A stretch of 64,000 bases of DNA from contig JADWOT020000004.1 of assembly GCA_036345935.2 (NCBI GenBank), forward strand, positions 17,787,423 to 17,851,422, given 5' to 3'. Below are positions 24,711-37,439 of the stretch, piece by piece (the first letter of the stretch is position 1; every line of letters starts with the position of its first letter). Below the pieces are notes generated by a model. It had not been told where the DNA came from and made no database searches. It worked only from the letters and a program-made list of their open reading frames with translations. This DNA comes from Taenia hydatigena. Its lineage: Eukaryota; Platyhelminthes; Cestoda; Cyclophyllidea; Taeniidae. A program made the translations under genes and the position numbers.

Positions 24711-24879
24711 GACATTGCAATGCAGATAATATGGCGCTAGCAAAAGTACTGGCTGGGTGTAGTAGCGAGCATCTCTAATGCAGCTGCTAGGAGGACAGGT
24801 GACTGAAGTCGTTGCCTCCGAGGTTTCCGTACTACATCAGCGTACTTGGGTCAGATTCGTGTCAAGCACGGCGTTGACC

Positions 24880-25080
24880 TCACGACTACCTTCCTCTGGT
24901 CAACGAAGTGAGAGCTCATTGGCTCAGTTAAAACTCGCCAGTTGCAAGCTCGTACTTGGTTCAGTGGCATGATTGTGCCTGTACATGGTGGATGTAGTGT
25001 GGTCAGATGGACGTACGGCGACTTCTGCCTTTAGCAGCTGTCTGAAAGGCACAGCATATTGGTTCCTTCCAATCCAAATT
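24880..25080 (+). repeat. Diverged duplicate F, copy 1
   Basis: The 24,945-25,015 part matches 37,730-37,775 and 45,235-45,290: GTTCAGTGG, GTGCCTG, a TGG(T/A)GGATG-like patch, then GATG again. Placed in family F with 27,900-28,250, 37,440-37,830 and 45,110-45,330. Confidence 0.35.
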
Positions 25081-26306
25081 TTGTCAGCTACAATCTCATA
25101 AGATTAGGATTATTGCATTGTTGAAAGTTCTGTTGACTAGTAAGTTTAATTTGCCACCCTGCAGTGTGAAGATAGCATGAAGTCATGTGCCCATTTTTCC
25201 TTGAGATACATCGCATTTGTCAGGATAAACTCCTCTGTGTGTGGTGGTTAAGATGTCAGTTTTCTAATATTCTAACAGTTTGCCCAACTTTAGGAGAACT
25301 TGGAAGTAGGAAACTTTCAACGCACTAAGCAATGTACTCGAATGAAGCCAAACTCGCCGTCATCAATGTGAACGATGAACGTGACCACTCGCACGGCATC
25401 GGTAAGATAACGCCTTGGTCCAGGCCTGTAACTCACTTTATTTCATTTTCATTTGCACCTGCTTTCTCGTCTTCCCTCAATGCGCCGATCGTTCACCGTA
25501 TTCGTTCGATCGGCTGGAAGTACCAGCCACCGTCTGGCGTTGGTATTTACCGAATTACGCTAATGATGTCATGGTCGCATCCATCACATTCCTTCCCACA
25601 TACGCATCCGCTTCTTTCTTCATCCACAACAACACTACAACCGAAATGTCCCACTCAGCTAAATGCTATCTTTGTGCACTGTGTTACCTTAAAAATCCGC
25701 AACTTTGAATGACCAGTTATTCATGTCTGACCACACTGCTTTATTGTCGAAATGATGCTATGTATAAATAGCACTTATGTTATTAATGAAATAAGATCAA
25801 TTGAAAAAGATACTAGAACTTGCAGTTATAGCAGGAATCAGCACTAAGAGCCTTGAATTTTGCAGGCACATTGCTAAACGGCGTAGTGACAGGGTTCCAT
25901 AAATCTGCCTCCTTTCTCAACTGTTTCATGGTAGAGACAGCCACGGTTGTGAAGACAGTCAGCTTAGTACTCACGGTAGGCTACATACTTCCAGTCATGA
26001 GCCAACAAATCGACACTTTCACGCTGCTCTATTTCTGTCAACTGTATTTTGATATTGGATAGATAGCTTTGCCACTTAGAGGCAAGTCACTCTACAGTCT
26101 ACATTGTGGGTCACCAGCCGTGTGTATGTAGCTGCAGCCATCAGGATAAAGCATCGGCGATGTTACAGTCCTTGAGTGGGCAAATGCAGTTCAGTGTTTT
26201 GCGCGCAACCTGTAAATTTGTTGCGGAATTAGATGTAGGTAACAACTGAAGACTGCAGCGATTGTGAACATCATCGTTATTAGACAATACGCGTGCGAGC
26301 TCTTTG
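25081..26306. other. No supported gene; possible small fragments
   Basis: Two overlapping + strand runs (25,332-25,712 and 25,415-25,708) are open, and the first meets a donor-like GGTAAGATAA at about 25,400. A short patch at 25,660-25,690 resembles the Y-L-C-A-L-C step of block B. At 25,925-25,965 the + strand encodes F-M-V-E-T-A-T-V-V, also found on the - strand near 35,640-35,680. None of this is enough for a gene call. Confidence 0.3.
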
Positions 26307-26873
26307 CTAATGTAAAAGCGTGTCAATAGGCCCATCTATCATCATTGACTGAGAAACTACCTTCTTGCTCGTTGGTATTTTTCTCACCTTAGGACGGAAA
26401 TCGGAATCAATGACCAGGATAATTAAACCACGTTGGGTTGTGTTGTCTACACGGAAAAGGACGGTCTCATCATTGATGACTGATGAGTATGGGCGGCCAT
26501 GAGCACCACCGATACGGTATTTAATACAGAATGTCTGGTTGAGCGCTATAAATTCCAACAGGTGTAAAGCGACACAGAAACTGATGCCGTTGGAGGTGGA
26601 ACATTGCCTCTTGATGTAGACACGATAAGTAAAGTGACGATGGCATAAATACTAAATACATGGAATGGCGCCACTCAGCTGCATTGTAGTTGTCCTCCAA
26701 GATTTACTATTTAAATGCTTTAGATTGTATGGATGGCCAACAATGCGTCTGCCTTCTCCGAATTCACGCAAGGCATCCTTTCTGATCCACATGCAGTCGT
26801 GCACATTTAACAGCTGTCTTGGTACACGCAGATGACAAAAGTAGGCGGCCTTTGTTTGACCGTCAAGTGTCAC
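26307..26873 (-). other. Possible protein-coding exon pair, unknown family
   Basis: On the - strand the frame is open for 115 codons from 26,651 to the stop at 26,307, and a neighbouring run of 73 codons spans 26,873-26,652. Both have a protein-like mix of charged and hydrophobic residues (for example D-F-R-P-K-V-R-K and D-C-M-W-I-R-K-D-A). No paralogue exists in this window and no splice sites joining the two are obvious, so they may be chance runs. I do not recognise a domain. Confidence 0.2.
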
Positions 26874-27899
26874 AACGTATGTGCAGAAATGAGTACAAGA
26901 ACAAGCGCAAAGCTAAAAAACTACCTAGAAGTTAAAAGTAAGGTAAAATGGGACTGTGTATGCATGCCAATGCTGAATGAAGTTGGTTAGCCTGTCGAGT
27001 ATGGTGGACAATAATTCCTACAGATTTGCTATGAGCGAAAGGAGTAGGCGGATACTCTGAGGCAGCTTTAACTCCTACTGCCATACAACTGAATAAAATG
27101 CGTCCGCTAGGCACTGAGAAGTTGGGTTCACATTTTCCTTGCTGGAATGCTGATAGGACTAAATGAACGCCATTTATTGCCTAGTAAAGCAGACTAGAAG
27201 GCTCATTCCCCCTCCCTAAAATCTGCTTCCTATTTAGGTTATCGTGAGCAAAAGTCGAAAGTCCCGCACGCACAGTTGACTAACAGGCTAAGGCCCTTCT
27301 CTCGTCTCTTCTAAATCACTCGACTTCACGTTCTGCAACTTTACACTTTGCAGGGTGAATAAAAAGCAATGCATTGATGCACGAATTGTCCTATTTTGCG
27401 TTTCACGTCCGCATCTTTACGAATTAGCAATTGGTTCTGACATGCTGAGCTACACATCCCAACTAGCCTCTGTTGTCATCCGTTAGACCTTCCCAGGCGC
27501 CTATCCAGTGGCTTCCTAAAGCGTAAATCTGTTGTTTTGAGACTCAGGTGTTTCACTCTATCACTCGTAGTACGGCGTTTGTGGTTGTTTTTTGAAAACG
27601 AAGTTCCCTGACTTTCCTTTCTGTCACCCTGCTACTCTGCTTCCCATCAGTTCGCTCGTGCTTAACCGCACTGATCACATTTTCTTTTGTCGCCTCTTTA
27701 ACCTGCAACAGACAAACGCGATCGATGACTATGCCGATGATGCTCTGCTTCCTTGATGACTTGTTTGCCACCGGATTTGTGAAGCTTTTAGTTCAAACAC
27801 CTTTAAACATAGCCGAAACAAATCAATTTCTTAATTTAAAAAAAACGACATCTCGCAGACAACAGTCTTGTGTATCATTGTCCCACTCCCCTTCATACT
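26874..27899. other. No supported gene
   Basis: Only short ORFs; no motif, repeat or RNA gene seen. Confidence 0.45.
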
Positions 27900-28250
27900 G
27901 AGGAGGTCTATCCACACGGACTGCTAAAGAGCAGGTGCGGTTGATACATCGAAATCGATCAGCTTATACAGCAAGCCCATTACTACCTCTTTGAGCTCAA
28001 TCAAAATCAAAGTCAGTTTCCCATCTAACGCACCTGTCCTAGGCGACTGACTGACTTTTGGTTGATTGTCAACCCACTTCTCCAATACTCACGCATGGAA
28101 TTCCCCCAGACAGTCAGCATTAAGTGCACACAAACAAGCATCCCACATCAACTGCAACCAGTACACACGGTCTAGTTCTCGTGCCGTTCACAAACAGTCG
28201 CAAGTGCTGCCGCATTATAGCTTAGCCTCGTGTGATGCGCACGACAAACG
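27900..28250 (+). repeat. Diverged duplicate F, copy 2
   Basis: 27,985-28,050 matches 37,505-37,565 closely (AGCTCAATC or AACTCAATC followed by AAAATCAAAGTC, then CCCATCTAACGCA), and 28,085-28,110 matches 37,600-37,625 and 45,135-45,160 (CTCA(C/T)GCAT(G/A)G). Non-coding in appearance. Confidence 0.5.
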
Positions 28251-28669
28251 GCGAAGAGGGTTAATGCATGGTGGGATATGTCCGATCAGCAGCGCATATG
28301 CATGCATATGTTTTAACCAAAGCATTTTATGCGAATCAGAGTCTTGACTTACCTCTACGAAAAGTAGTAGAAATTTAATGTTGAAAGGCAGTCTTCGCCA
28401 GGGAACCAAAATAAATGTCTTGGCTTTTTAATTTGTTGCTAATGACGTATGCGAATAGTTGCGTCTAGAGAGCTCAAATGGGCATGCTGGCGTTGTGCTG
28501 GTTTCGTTCAGGACACAAGTGTGAGTATGATCTCCTACTGTTAAAACTGCAGAACAGGCAATTGAACTCAAAAGTAAATCAAGGAGCATCCAAATTAGCA
28601 CTCGCCACCATGTCCATCAAATCCCTTCACTTGTGCGAGGTTCCATTCGCCTCACACCGGCGCTAAGGA
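28251..28669. other. No supported gene
   Basis: Nothing recognisable; short ORFs only. Confidence 0.4.
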
Positions 28670-30210
28670 ATTTGACTGCAAAAGCAACTATAGGGATAAA
28701 ATGACACCGTCTCCCTTGCTAACGAGATTCTTGCATACGATTTGGATGGTGATGAATGGAGACTACCTGTCTTCTTCGATTTTACTGCATCGCCGATGTC
28801 GTGCTTCAAGCATTTAGGTTTATCCCTATTCCTAATGCCTGTCTTTGGTGGCAGCTTAATGTTCCAATGCATCCAAAATTAAGTGTTGGTTGCTAAACTG
28901 GCGATTATGCAAGCTTCTAAGTCATTCAAAATTCTTTTTGTATAGCTTTGACTTCTAACTGCACAAATCAATGCCCTAAATGATCATCGTGAATTAAGAA
29001 TTCTGGCTATATTTTGGCGAAATTGCCTGCCGAAACGGATCATAATGGAGAGAAAACGGTCAGTTCTGCTTCCAACAGTTACAATTCAAATAACTCCTCT
29101 CTTGCGACAAACATTCTTGGTTACAAATAAAATGGAGAATGGAAAAAAGTTAAAAACTAGAGGCAGTTAAGTCAGTGCGGTATGGTCCGCGTCTGAATGT
29201 TCTAGTTGACCATAAATCACTAGAGTTAGAAGTGAAAAGCTATTCTCGACTCCATCAAATACCTCTCACTCTTGGTGTTTTCACAAGTTGAACACGTGCA
29301 GCATCTCTCTGGCCACATGTCTCATCTGGCAGCGTTTTATAGATCACCCACAATAATGATGATGTAGGCTTCAAAAGAGCGTTACTTCCCCACGTGATAT
29401 CTTAAAACTCACTTCCAAAAATAAGCTGGTGGCAACATGTAATCAGAGTGCACAAAGATAACTCAGGCCAAGCGATTGCAGTCATGTCCTTCTGGGTTCC
29501 TGAAGCAAATGAAGCCTTTGATGGGACCACACATCCCTTTTGACCATTAGCATACAACTCCTCCTTCTTTCTGAGAACAAATGACGCAAGACCTTTGGTA
29601 ATTGGATTGTCGTCTCTAATTTCCGAGGCCAACTGTGCTGGCCGTTTGCATCAACGCATTCATTCATGCTAATGACGTATCAAAGAACACGCACTTTTGA
29701 TATTAGGTGCGCTAATCCCTACCCTTGCGCTGTCCTTCAGTAGCTCTCCCATTTCTCTACGGACGAAGGCGCAATGAAGGTAAGGTCGCGACAAAAGTTA
29801 TGTTGGTTATGCCGCGTGAGCTTTGTTCTGTCAATCGAAGGATGCATTCCATTGTGCATTTATTGCAGTCAAATCTTGTGGCGAAAAATCTACAGCCTAC
29901 ATGACCTTGGTTCTCTACACCATGGTGATCCAACGCCATAACAGCATATATTTTATGCCAACCAGTCTGCTTATTCCGAGGTTGCAAAGGGAAAGGCAGA
30001 AGCGAGTTATTTTGTGCATACCTGATAGTTAGGTCTCCGAATTCCTTTCAGATCATTCTTCAAAACACATTTATCAACCAGTTGGCCTCAATTATGCAGT
30101 AAATAAAATATGACCCTGTTTAGTGCAATCTAATGCGATGAATCCAATCAGACACCTATCAATTTCATTGAGACCTATCGTGCCACACCAATTAAAGAGC
30201 CTGTAGCAGT
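28670..30210 (-). repeat. Segmental duplicate block B, inverted copy 4
   Basis: The reverse complement aligns with 50,545-51,780 and with 23,725-24,710. Anchors (reverse complement) are 30,190-30,150 with 23,725-23,770 (ACGATAGGTCTCA), 30,065-30,040 with 50,550-50,575 (TGTTTTGAAGAAT), 29,905-29,870 with 50,715-50,750 (TCATGTAGGCT), 29,780-29,755 with 50,875-50,895 (ATTGCGCCTTCGT), 29,460-29,440 with 51,190-51,210 (TTATCTTTGTGCACTCTG) and 29,245-29,225 with 51,385-51,400 (GAGAGGTATTTGATG). Clear evidence of one inverted member of this family. Confidence 0.65.
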
Positions 30211-31689
30211 CGAGCACATCGCATTTCTCCACCTAAGTCTCTTTGCCCTTCCTATTACCATCTGCATTCCTAGACTTGTTGAGAGAAATAAATTGCCTTC
30301 TTTTACTTTTGCCTCTTTCTACTCCCTGTTATTTGCGTTCGAACGTAAGTTGCTACTTATAAGGGCGTTAGAAAATGAGATGAAAAGGCAAACACTACTA
30401 ATGTCAGAACTCAAAGCAACTCGGAATTGTGCTGCTGGAAGCCACTTATGTTGCCTAAATTGCATTAAGTAGCGTAGTCAGTTTTATAATGTGGAGAGAC
30501 CTATGCATTTTAATGGGACCAGGTTTCTAAAGAACCTGCATATGATAAGTTGATAAGTGTTGGAAACGTGTAAAGCTGAATAAGACCATAGGGGTTCAAA
30601 GTTGACATTCTTCCCAATGACTAATGGTGTCTAATCAGCCACGAGGCGCTCAGCGAAATCTCGCAGATATTGGGGTGTGTTAGCCCTAATTGAGATTTTT
30701 GCGGCCTTGAAACAGGGGAGAGGAACTGGTAGGATAACAGAAAGGCTCAATCACCTGGATGTGATCAATGAATTGCATAAGCGTTTAACCTACCATTCTC
30801 ATTTTATGGAACCGTATACTAACTAACTCTAGGAACAGTGATTCGATCTCATGGTTAAATCAGACAAAGCCCTAACAAGGTCTCGAGTGGAGTCGAATCA
30901 ACCAACTAGACATAAATGAGCGGGGTACCAATCACACACCACACATTTTTCGTTTCGACAAATATCCAGATGTGGATTGCGTATAATCTCGTGAGTTTGA
31001 AAGCTGCCTTACTTGATGCCGCCGCTCGGGCTACTGCCTGCACAGTTATAGCCATTGTAGTGAGGTCTCTCATTGGTTGGGACTCGCTTTCTCACTACAT
31101 GGCTGAGGGCGCGTATGAACCTGCTGACTGATTTGCGTTTTTATGTGCCAAAGATAATTTCCACAAGGTTACTAAAGTAGACATCTGACTGCCTCCAACG
31201 AAAGAATTTTCTTCGTTTTCAATACTTTATTTTGTAGCATTAGACCTGTTGCTATAATTTATCGTCTGCTCTCCCTTTGAGACGGTCGTCAAGTTGTCTT
31301 CTCTGTCACTCTATGGCTAATTCCTTTTAACCACTTTATAATCGTTTTGAGACTCCAACTATTATGGAAGCAAACTGGATTCCAACCTTATGAACTCACG
31401 AAGTATAGCGGCAGATGAGTTAAGGAAGCAACTGAGGGTAATGTTCATAAAAAATGTGCGAAAATGAGGCATTGTATAAACAAAAAATAAATGAAAAGAA
31501 TTGGAGCACAAAGGTCAAAGAGCTTAGTTCTGTACATGAAGGAATTGCGGAAAGACAAGTGCAGCCAATGACATTCTGAGTCTAGCCCGTAGATTATATT
31601 AACAAAATAAGTGCTTCTAATCCCTGTGTCGACTCACTGAACGTCATCTTCCCTTGTCCGAGAGAAGACCAATTTGTCACAGCTTGAAA
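30211..31689. other. No supported gene
   Basis: Short ORFs only (for example 30,916-31,131). Nothing recognisable. Confidence 0.45.
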
Positions 31690-31930
31690 TGCGCACAATG
31701 CATCCTAAAATAAGTTAATTTGGTACAAGTCTGTACACTGGTTTGTTGAAGCGATTGAACACTCGTTTTGGCACATTTATAGCCTACATACAGCTCTTTC
31801 CAGATAAATAACCGAAAACATGTCCCTAAAGCAGGGTCAAAAATTCCCATCGAAATGTTGCTTAGCGTGGGTTGTTTTGCTTCATATATGCGCCTTCATC
31901 TGCCAGCAAGCTATAGCACGCGATTGTGGT
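31690..31930 (+). repeat. Diverged duplicate T, copy 2
   Basis: Counterpart of 19,270-19,500. In the first unit this segment follows block A; here it precedes the block A 3' part by about 1 kb, as expected if a whole unit once ended here. Confidence 0.55.
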
Positions 31931-32984
31931 ACCGTTAGATTAGTAATAGGCACAAATGCATTGTCGTAAACAACAAAGTGTGGGACGGTGGGACGGACGT
32001 CATACACATAGGCACAAATGTAATCCTTGTAATTGAAGAAGATAAAAATGAAGTCCCATCCTCAAGGACTTTGCCGCACTTTGTTGTTAGCTGAAATTAT
32101 GGGCGTCAATTTGCGTTGTAATAGAGACCATGGATGAACCCTTCTCATGGTGTTCTTAATTCATAAATCAAATAATTACAGTCTCTAAACAGTGTCCTTT
32201 CATCAAAGCAACAGTGTAATGCACCATGAATCACTGGCCATTCAACTAATGCAAATTCTTGTGAGAACCTAAAAGTCCACTTGGCGCGTTACACTGGGAC
32301 TGCTCTTTTACTGTGTACAAGATCTCGCCTGTGGTGCCTATGAGTGCGAAGAAGATGGTGGATGCGTACATGAGTTAGACTATGATAGAAGCACTAACCA
32401 CATGGATGGCGTAATTCGATGCTAACTGACGTTAAATGACACCAATCGCAGGCAAAATATCCGACTCGAATGAGCTTTGTATCATCAACAAGCTAATGGC
32501 AGCTATTGCTGCTATCGATTTAAATAATCGCAATAGGTGGTCAGCACAATCAGGGAAGAAGAGGAGTCTATTTGAAACGGTGATGGAAAAAATGCGATCG
32601 CGTGCTCGAGTGCCAGCCATTCTGAATGATGCGACGCGACTCGTTCGAAGTAAAGCTCCATTCACGCTCATCGTTTGGTGCATTGAAAGATCGTTTCCTC
32701 CTGTGTACTCCTAAGGTTAAAAGCATTATTAATCCATTACTCTCTATCTCAATTACGCCTCCATATCTCGTGTATGCAGTTATCCAGTACAGCTCTGCAT
32801 GAAAGGATTCGCCTGAAGTAAGCTGTTTACCTCAAGTGATGAATATTATTGCAATTAACAATTTATTCACGCAACAAGGCAGGCAATCAAACTTAGAAGG
32901 CAACAAGAGGACGACAGCAGTAACAGCAAACACCACTTACCATCGCCCTCTAGATGAGTTTCTGCAATTGCGTTGCGGGGCCTC
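31931..32984. other. No supported gene
   Basis: At 32,432-32,714 both strands are open for 83-92 codons over the same bases, which argues for chance composition, not coding. Nothing else was seen. Confidence 0.4.
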
Positions 32985-35580
32985 CTAGTTTCACGACCGT
33001 AATCTCACACTCACCCATCATCAATTTTCAATTGCACTAAGTGAAGTGTATGGTCCGCACGTTCGCTGTCGTTAAACCAAAATGAAATTGCTTAATCATT
33101 TTTAAATGGGCAGGAAGGGTAGAGGCGCTTTAGTAGAAATGCCAACGCGCTTCTCTTTCTGCTTCTATGCCACATTAAGCCGTGATAACTGCAGCAATTG
33201 GGAAATGTGCAGAATGTTTCTGCATTGTGCCACTTTGCGCCAATTAGGCACTAGTGTAATTAAAGCAGATGGTTGATTATCATGGATTTCAAAATGTCGC
33301 TTAAGACATCATGCTGCGTGATTTTTTCTTCAAAGAGGACATAAAATATTATGAGTAACGTACTAGTTTCCACGCTTGATGTAAAAACTACTGTAGTGTA
33401 GTGAGCTGTCTCTGCTACCTAGGATGTAAGGTGGTTGCTATTAATGACATGACTGGCATGCAGGTCAACCACCCCAACACCTCCTTTCGTGTGACCGGGA
33501 AACATTAATGAGCATCGAAAAATAAATTGGTTGCAGTGGCACACGCATCTGATCTGCGAGTGTTTGACTCAGACTTGAAGGTATGGTGCTAGGACGGGTA
33601 GATGAACAATTGAATCAAATTTCTGATTTAGATTTGCCTTGACTTGAAGCAGATGTCCCAGTTTTTTGCATATAAATTCGGTGGCGGGTTCCACTTATCT
33701 TATTACACTACACTAGATTATCACTGCAGGTGGGGATTGATGTAGTGTTCGATGACTTGGTAATTACCCCGACTATCTGCCACGGTCACCGCTCATGATG
33801 CTTGTTACGAAAAGGGGTGCTTGATTATTACACTACGCAAGCAGGCTTGATATCATCACGAGTCGATGCATCTAACGGACTGTATGCAATATATACTTTA
33901 TGTGGTGGCAAAGCTCTAAGCGCGTCCCATCATTATTAGGTTAACAAATTGCTTTTTATTTGATACAGGCCACCTAGCTGACACTCGCGTTTGTACTATC
34001 GCATATTTTGCATTTTCATCGATCAGACTCGAGGTGTTTACGAAGTGATGTGTCAGACAGACTGCAAGCAATGGATGCCTAATCATGGCCAGGTTAAAAG
34101 AAGCTGCTTTTTTACTAGATAAAATCAGTCTAGCTTAGTAATCAAGTGCCCACTGTCGCATATTTCACGCTTCATAAACTTGCGCGCTCGAAGGCAAAAA
34201 CGCATGAATTGAACTCTGTCTGTCTTGAATAACTTATCTTATTAGGTGCCACTTTGACAGCATCCCACTCAGATTATGCTAATTAATCCTTCTTTACTTT
34301 ACTTATTTTTGTTCGTTAAGCTGGTAACTTTACATATCGCTGAAGATCGTTTTGAAACGTAAGCAAATTGCAATTCCATAATGCGTTTTTAAAGTTTCGA
34401 TTAAAGAAAAGACTCCTTTGCAAAGATTCACTAGCAAAAGTAGTGTGATTTGATGTAGCCCGGGACTTTGCCACTTTTCACGACAACGAGCTTTGCTTAC
34501 TGTAGCCGTGCGGGATCTTATCTGTCATTGCCATAACGGACTCATGCTAGGTAGACTAGAACTGCATGGTGACTGTTCACCTTGCCACGCGGATTCGCCC
34601 GACTGGCACGCTATTCAAAATCAAGCAAACAGAAGCTCCTCTCCAAGTCAAATCAAAAAACGTGGAGTGATTCTGTAGCCAAAGCCTGATGGAGGTTAGT
34701 TCTATGATGAGAACTGTGTACGCACCTGTTCGCAATGCCGCCTCAAAATAGAGCCACATGGCTTCTGTGTCAATGGAGCCCGATCATCTACCCGGGTTCC
34801 ATCCGGATATTGATGGAGGAAAAGGGACAAGCACCTTAGAGTAGGCGTCGTTGATGGCTCCACGACACAGGATTGTGGATCGTAAAAATGTGATTTCGGT
34901 TTCGTTCGTTAAAGTATGGATATGGAAAGTGTGACCCGTTAGACAGCGCGTGTAATGTGAGCACTCCCGTGCTAAGCAGACACCATGTGCAGCTAATGAA
35001 GTCAAAATTGCTGTCGTATTCGCGAACTTTGCCCAATTTCTTCACACCCTCTATATCCACCAGCAGCAATATGATGCCTAGCGTTCCAGGTTGGCTATCA
35101 AATCAGATGCCTACTTTAATTTTTTATATTTTTCCGTATCCCGCTGACTGAACTATTTATGAAACACATTAAATGTGAGGTGAGGCGTCGATATAAGCAG
35201 TGACAGTCACAGCATTCGCCCTCGAAACCAATTATGTCCACTATGGTAGAATATCTTCCAGAAGGTAAGTTGTGAGACATTACATGATCAAGAACCGCTT
35301 CTCCTCTAATGTCCGTACCAAAATCGGTATAAGTGCCCCTACCGCACTTGTAGTTAGCTTGGACCTTCGAATACGAACTGCATCACACCACTCCATTCCT
35401 AACATTTTTCATTTATTACCAATTTCTATGAAGATTAATGTCATGAAAGATGGAAAAAACGTGCAATTAATAATGTTTTGCAGCAAGAATTCGATAGATG
35501 GGCAGAAAAGTACAGCGAACCACGCAACAGAAAGAAATCTACGTTGCCTAATAATTGGAGATGAATGACGCTAATTCGTT
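32985..35580 (+). repeat. Segmental duplicate block A, 3' part only, copy 3
   Basis: Aligns with 57,265-59,640 throughout, and its first half with about 17,200-18,450. Anchors are 33,170-33,200 with 57,445-57,475 (CCACATTAAGCCGTGATA), 33,530-33,620 with 57,830-57,920, 34,960-35,110 with 59,020-59,170 (ATGAAGT(T/C)AAAATTGCT then CAGCAATATGATGCC) and 35,250-35,350 with 59,360-59,450. The zinc-finger gene part is missing here, so the copy is 5'-truncated. Confidence 0.65.
34577..35069 (-). pseudogene. Coding-like relic of unknown family in block A
   Basis: On the - strand, this copy and its partner at 58,697-59,110 keep the same frame over two patches. One holds T-S-L-A, A-R-E, S-H-Y and then H-I-H-T-L-T followed by T-F-L-R-S. 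The other holds R-T-N-x-H-x-A-L and later C-L-L-x-F-E. Substitutions are spread so that the reading frame survives while many residues change, which suggests a common coding ancestor. Both copies carry stops between patches. I do not recognise the protein. Confidence 0.3.
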
Positions 35581-36239
35581 GCAAAATTATCACGACCTAG
35601 GTGGGTGAAATTAAACATCAACAGATTTTTTTATCCCTGTTGCCTCTACCACCGTAGCTGTCTCTACTATGAATCTGCCGCGATGGGAGACAGCATCACA
35701 AAGCCGTGCACTTTCGTCGTTTCGGATTGCATTTGCGGGTGCTAAATTTGCTAGTCTCACTTGCATTTTAACAACAACTTTTGGTGTCTCCCCTAAATAT
35801 TGATCTGGCTTCCTAAATAATGCGCTTGTCATTCAAAGCGATGAATTGTAGAAGGAAATTGGAATCCAAAGTCGCACACTGTTTTTAAACGAAAGTTAGT
35901 TGCAGAGAAAGTCATGCCTTTGGTGCGGCTGAGGATGAGAAATACATAGAAGGCGTATATGAGTGCAAAACTGCAGCCGTAACAGCATTAGCGCAAAACT
36001 ATTATAGGCAACGTCAGACGACGATATATGCAGGTAACACATCAGGAATGGGTGTGTTGCATATCATAAACGGTACTACCAACTGACAACAAATCGGGTG
36101 CTAGTCAGCGTCAATAGGAGAGACATGGTAGCAGAAGAAAAAGAGACGATAATGGAAAGGTACATGCTCTGAATTCGACCTCTCAGACCGATGCGTCTTG
36201 CTCGAGGTCAAGATGGCAAGTTTAGCTCCATCGCACTAC
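35581..36239. other. No supported gene
   Basis: The - strand run at 35,611-35,832 shares an F-[I/M]-V-E-T-A-T-V-V string with the + strand at 25,925-25,965. Beyond that the two do not clearly align. Nothing else was seen. Confidence 0.3.
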
Positions 36240-36340
36240 CCTCCTGAAAAGTCGCCTGTCCTTGAGCTGCTAAAACTAGATAAGTTATTCCAGAATCACT
36301 CGCAATCGCAACGGCACCTTGATTCAATACCTTACTTGCA
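36240..36340 (+). repeat. Local duplicate L, copy 1
   Basis: Aligns with 37,275-37,390: GTCGCCTGTC or CTCGCCTGTC, AAAACTAGA(T/C)AAG, ATCACTCGCA, then A(C/T)GGCACCTT. About 1 kb apart in the same orientation. Confidence 0.5.
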
Positions 36341-37274
36341 GTGTGAACGTGTATTAGTAGGCATCTAAAGCGGTCGCACACGGTAGGATTTGCCTGACGC
36401 AAATGATCAGACTAAAGGCAAGGGTGGGAGTACACTCTTATGCTCTCTTTACACTTTAAGCACAAAGGTCAATCGGGGGACACCTGAAACCTCACTCGCC
36501 GTCACTCACTTGATGACCCTCCCCACGTGTGAAAATTAAAACGGGTTCCAGGGGAGAAGAAGTAAGACAAAATATTGTATTTGCCACGCAGGAACTGATT
36601 ACTGCGCTTACGCCCCAGGCATCACATAGGCCACTACCAGCTTAAGTGCAAAGTTATCTGTGAAGGTGAATAGCGCCATCTTCTTCCCAAACGCACCTCG
36701 TGTCTTTAACGTGAGACGGTAATGAACGAAGACTATTTGCCTAATTTGATTTCACTGCATTGATGCCTATTAGCCCTAAATGTCACCATCACGTCACCCG
36801 TTGAATAACTTTCTTACGTCTTTTGTGCTTAAGACTAATCCATTTGAGTCATTCAAAATAGGGCGACAGATGCGCTTTGCCAGCACCTTCAAGCAATAAA
36901 CTATTCCATCTTCCTGAGAGTGAGCAAGCCATTTTGACCAAAAGCAGACAGTGGTTTTAAAATGCGCACTGCAGTCAACGATTAGAAGGCGGCGTATCAG
37001 AATTCAGCCGTGGTTGTAGGGATGAGGTGTAGTTTGTTGAACATCACCTCGCTTTGCAGCAGTAGTAATTTGACACACCGATGTCTTCTAGTCAGCTTTT
37101 ATGGTTAAGTAAATGCTTACTCAAACTTTGTCCAAATTTACCTGTTAGCTATTATTTTGACAGGTAGACTTAGGGCGATTGTGCCACATGCACAGTCGGA
37201 TTGTAATAGTATTTACCCCAAAATATTTTACAGAACCAAATGCTAAGCACTGCTACATAAAAGCACTAACCTCT
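36341..37274. other. No supported gene
   Basis: Nothing recognisable. Confidence 0.4.
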
Positions 37275-37390
37275 TGACAACTCGCCTGTCTTCGTGAACT
37301 GTCAAAACTAGACAAGACATTGCAACATCACTCGCAGTCTCAATGGCACCTTAATGTCAATATACTGCTTCGCCTTCGTCTCACGCAACA
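37275..37390 (+). repeat. Local duplicate L, copy 2
   Basis: See 36,240-36,340. Confidence 0.5.
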
Positions 37391-37439
37391 CTTTCCCTAC
37401 CAGATCAGCTTTATACCGATAAGGTATGTTCATGCGGAA

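Noticed and set aside
29170..29300. + strand peptide resembling the Gypsy RNase H step D-H-K-S-L
   Set aside because: The same bases align much better, in reverse, with block B at 51,385-51,480. The peptide match is short and antisense to that.
32432..32714. Open runs on both strands over the same 280 bases
   Set aside because: Mutually overlapping runs without motif, splice context or paralogue point to composition, not coding.
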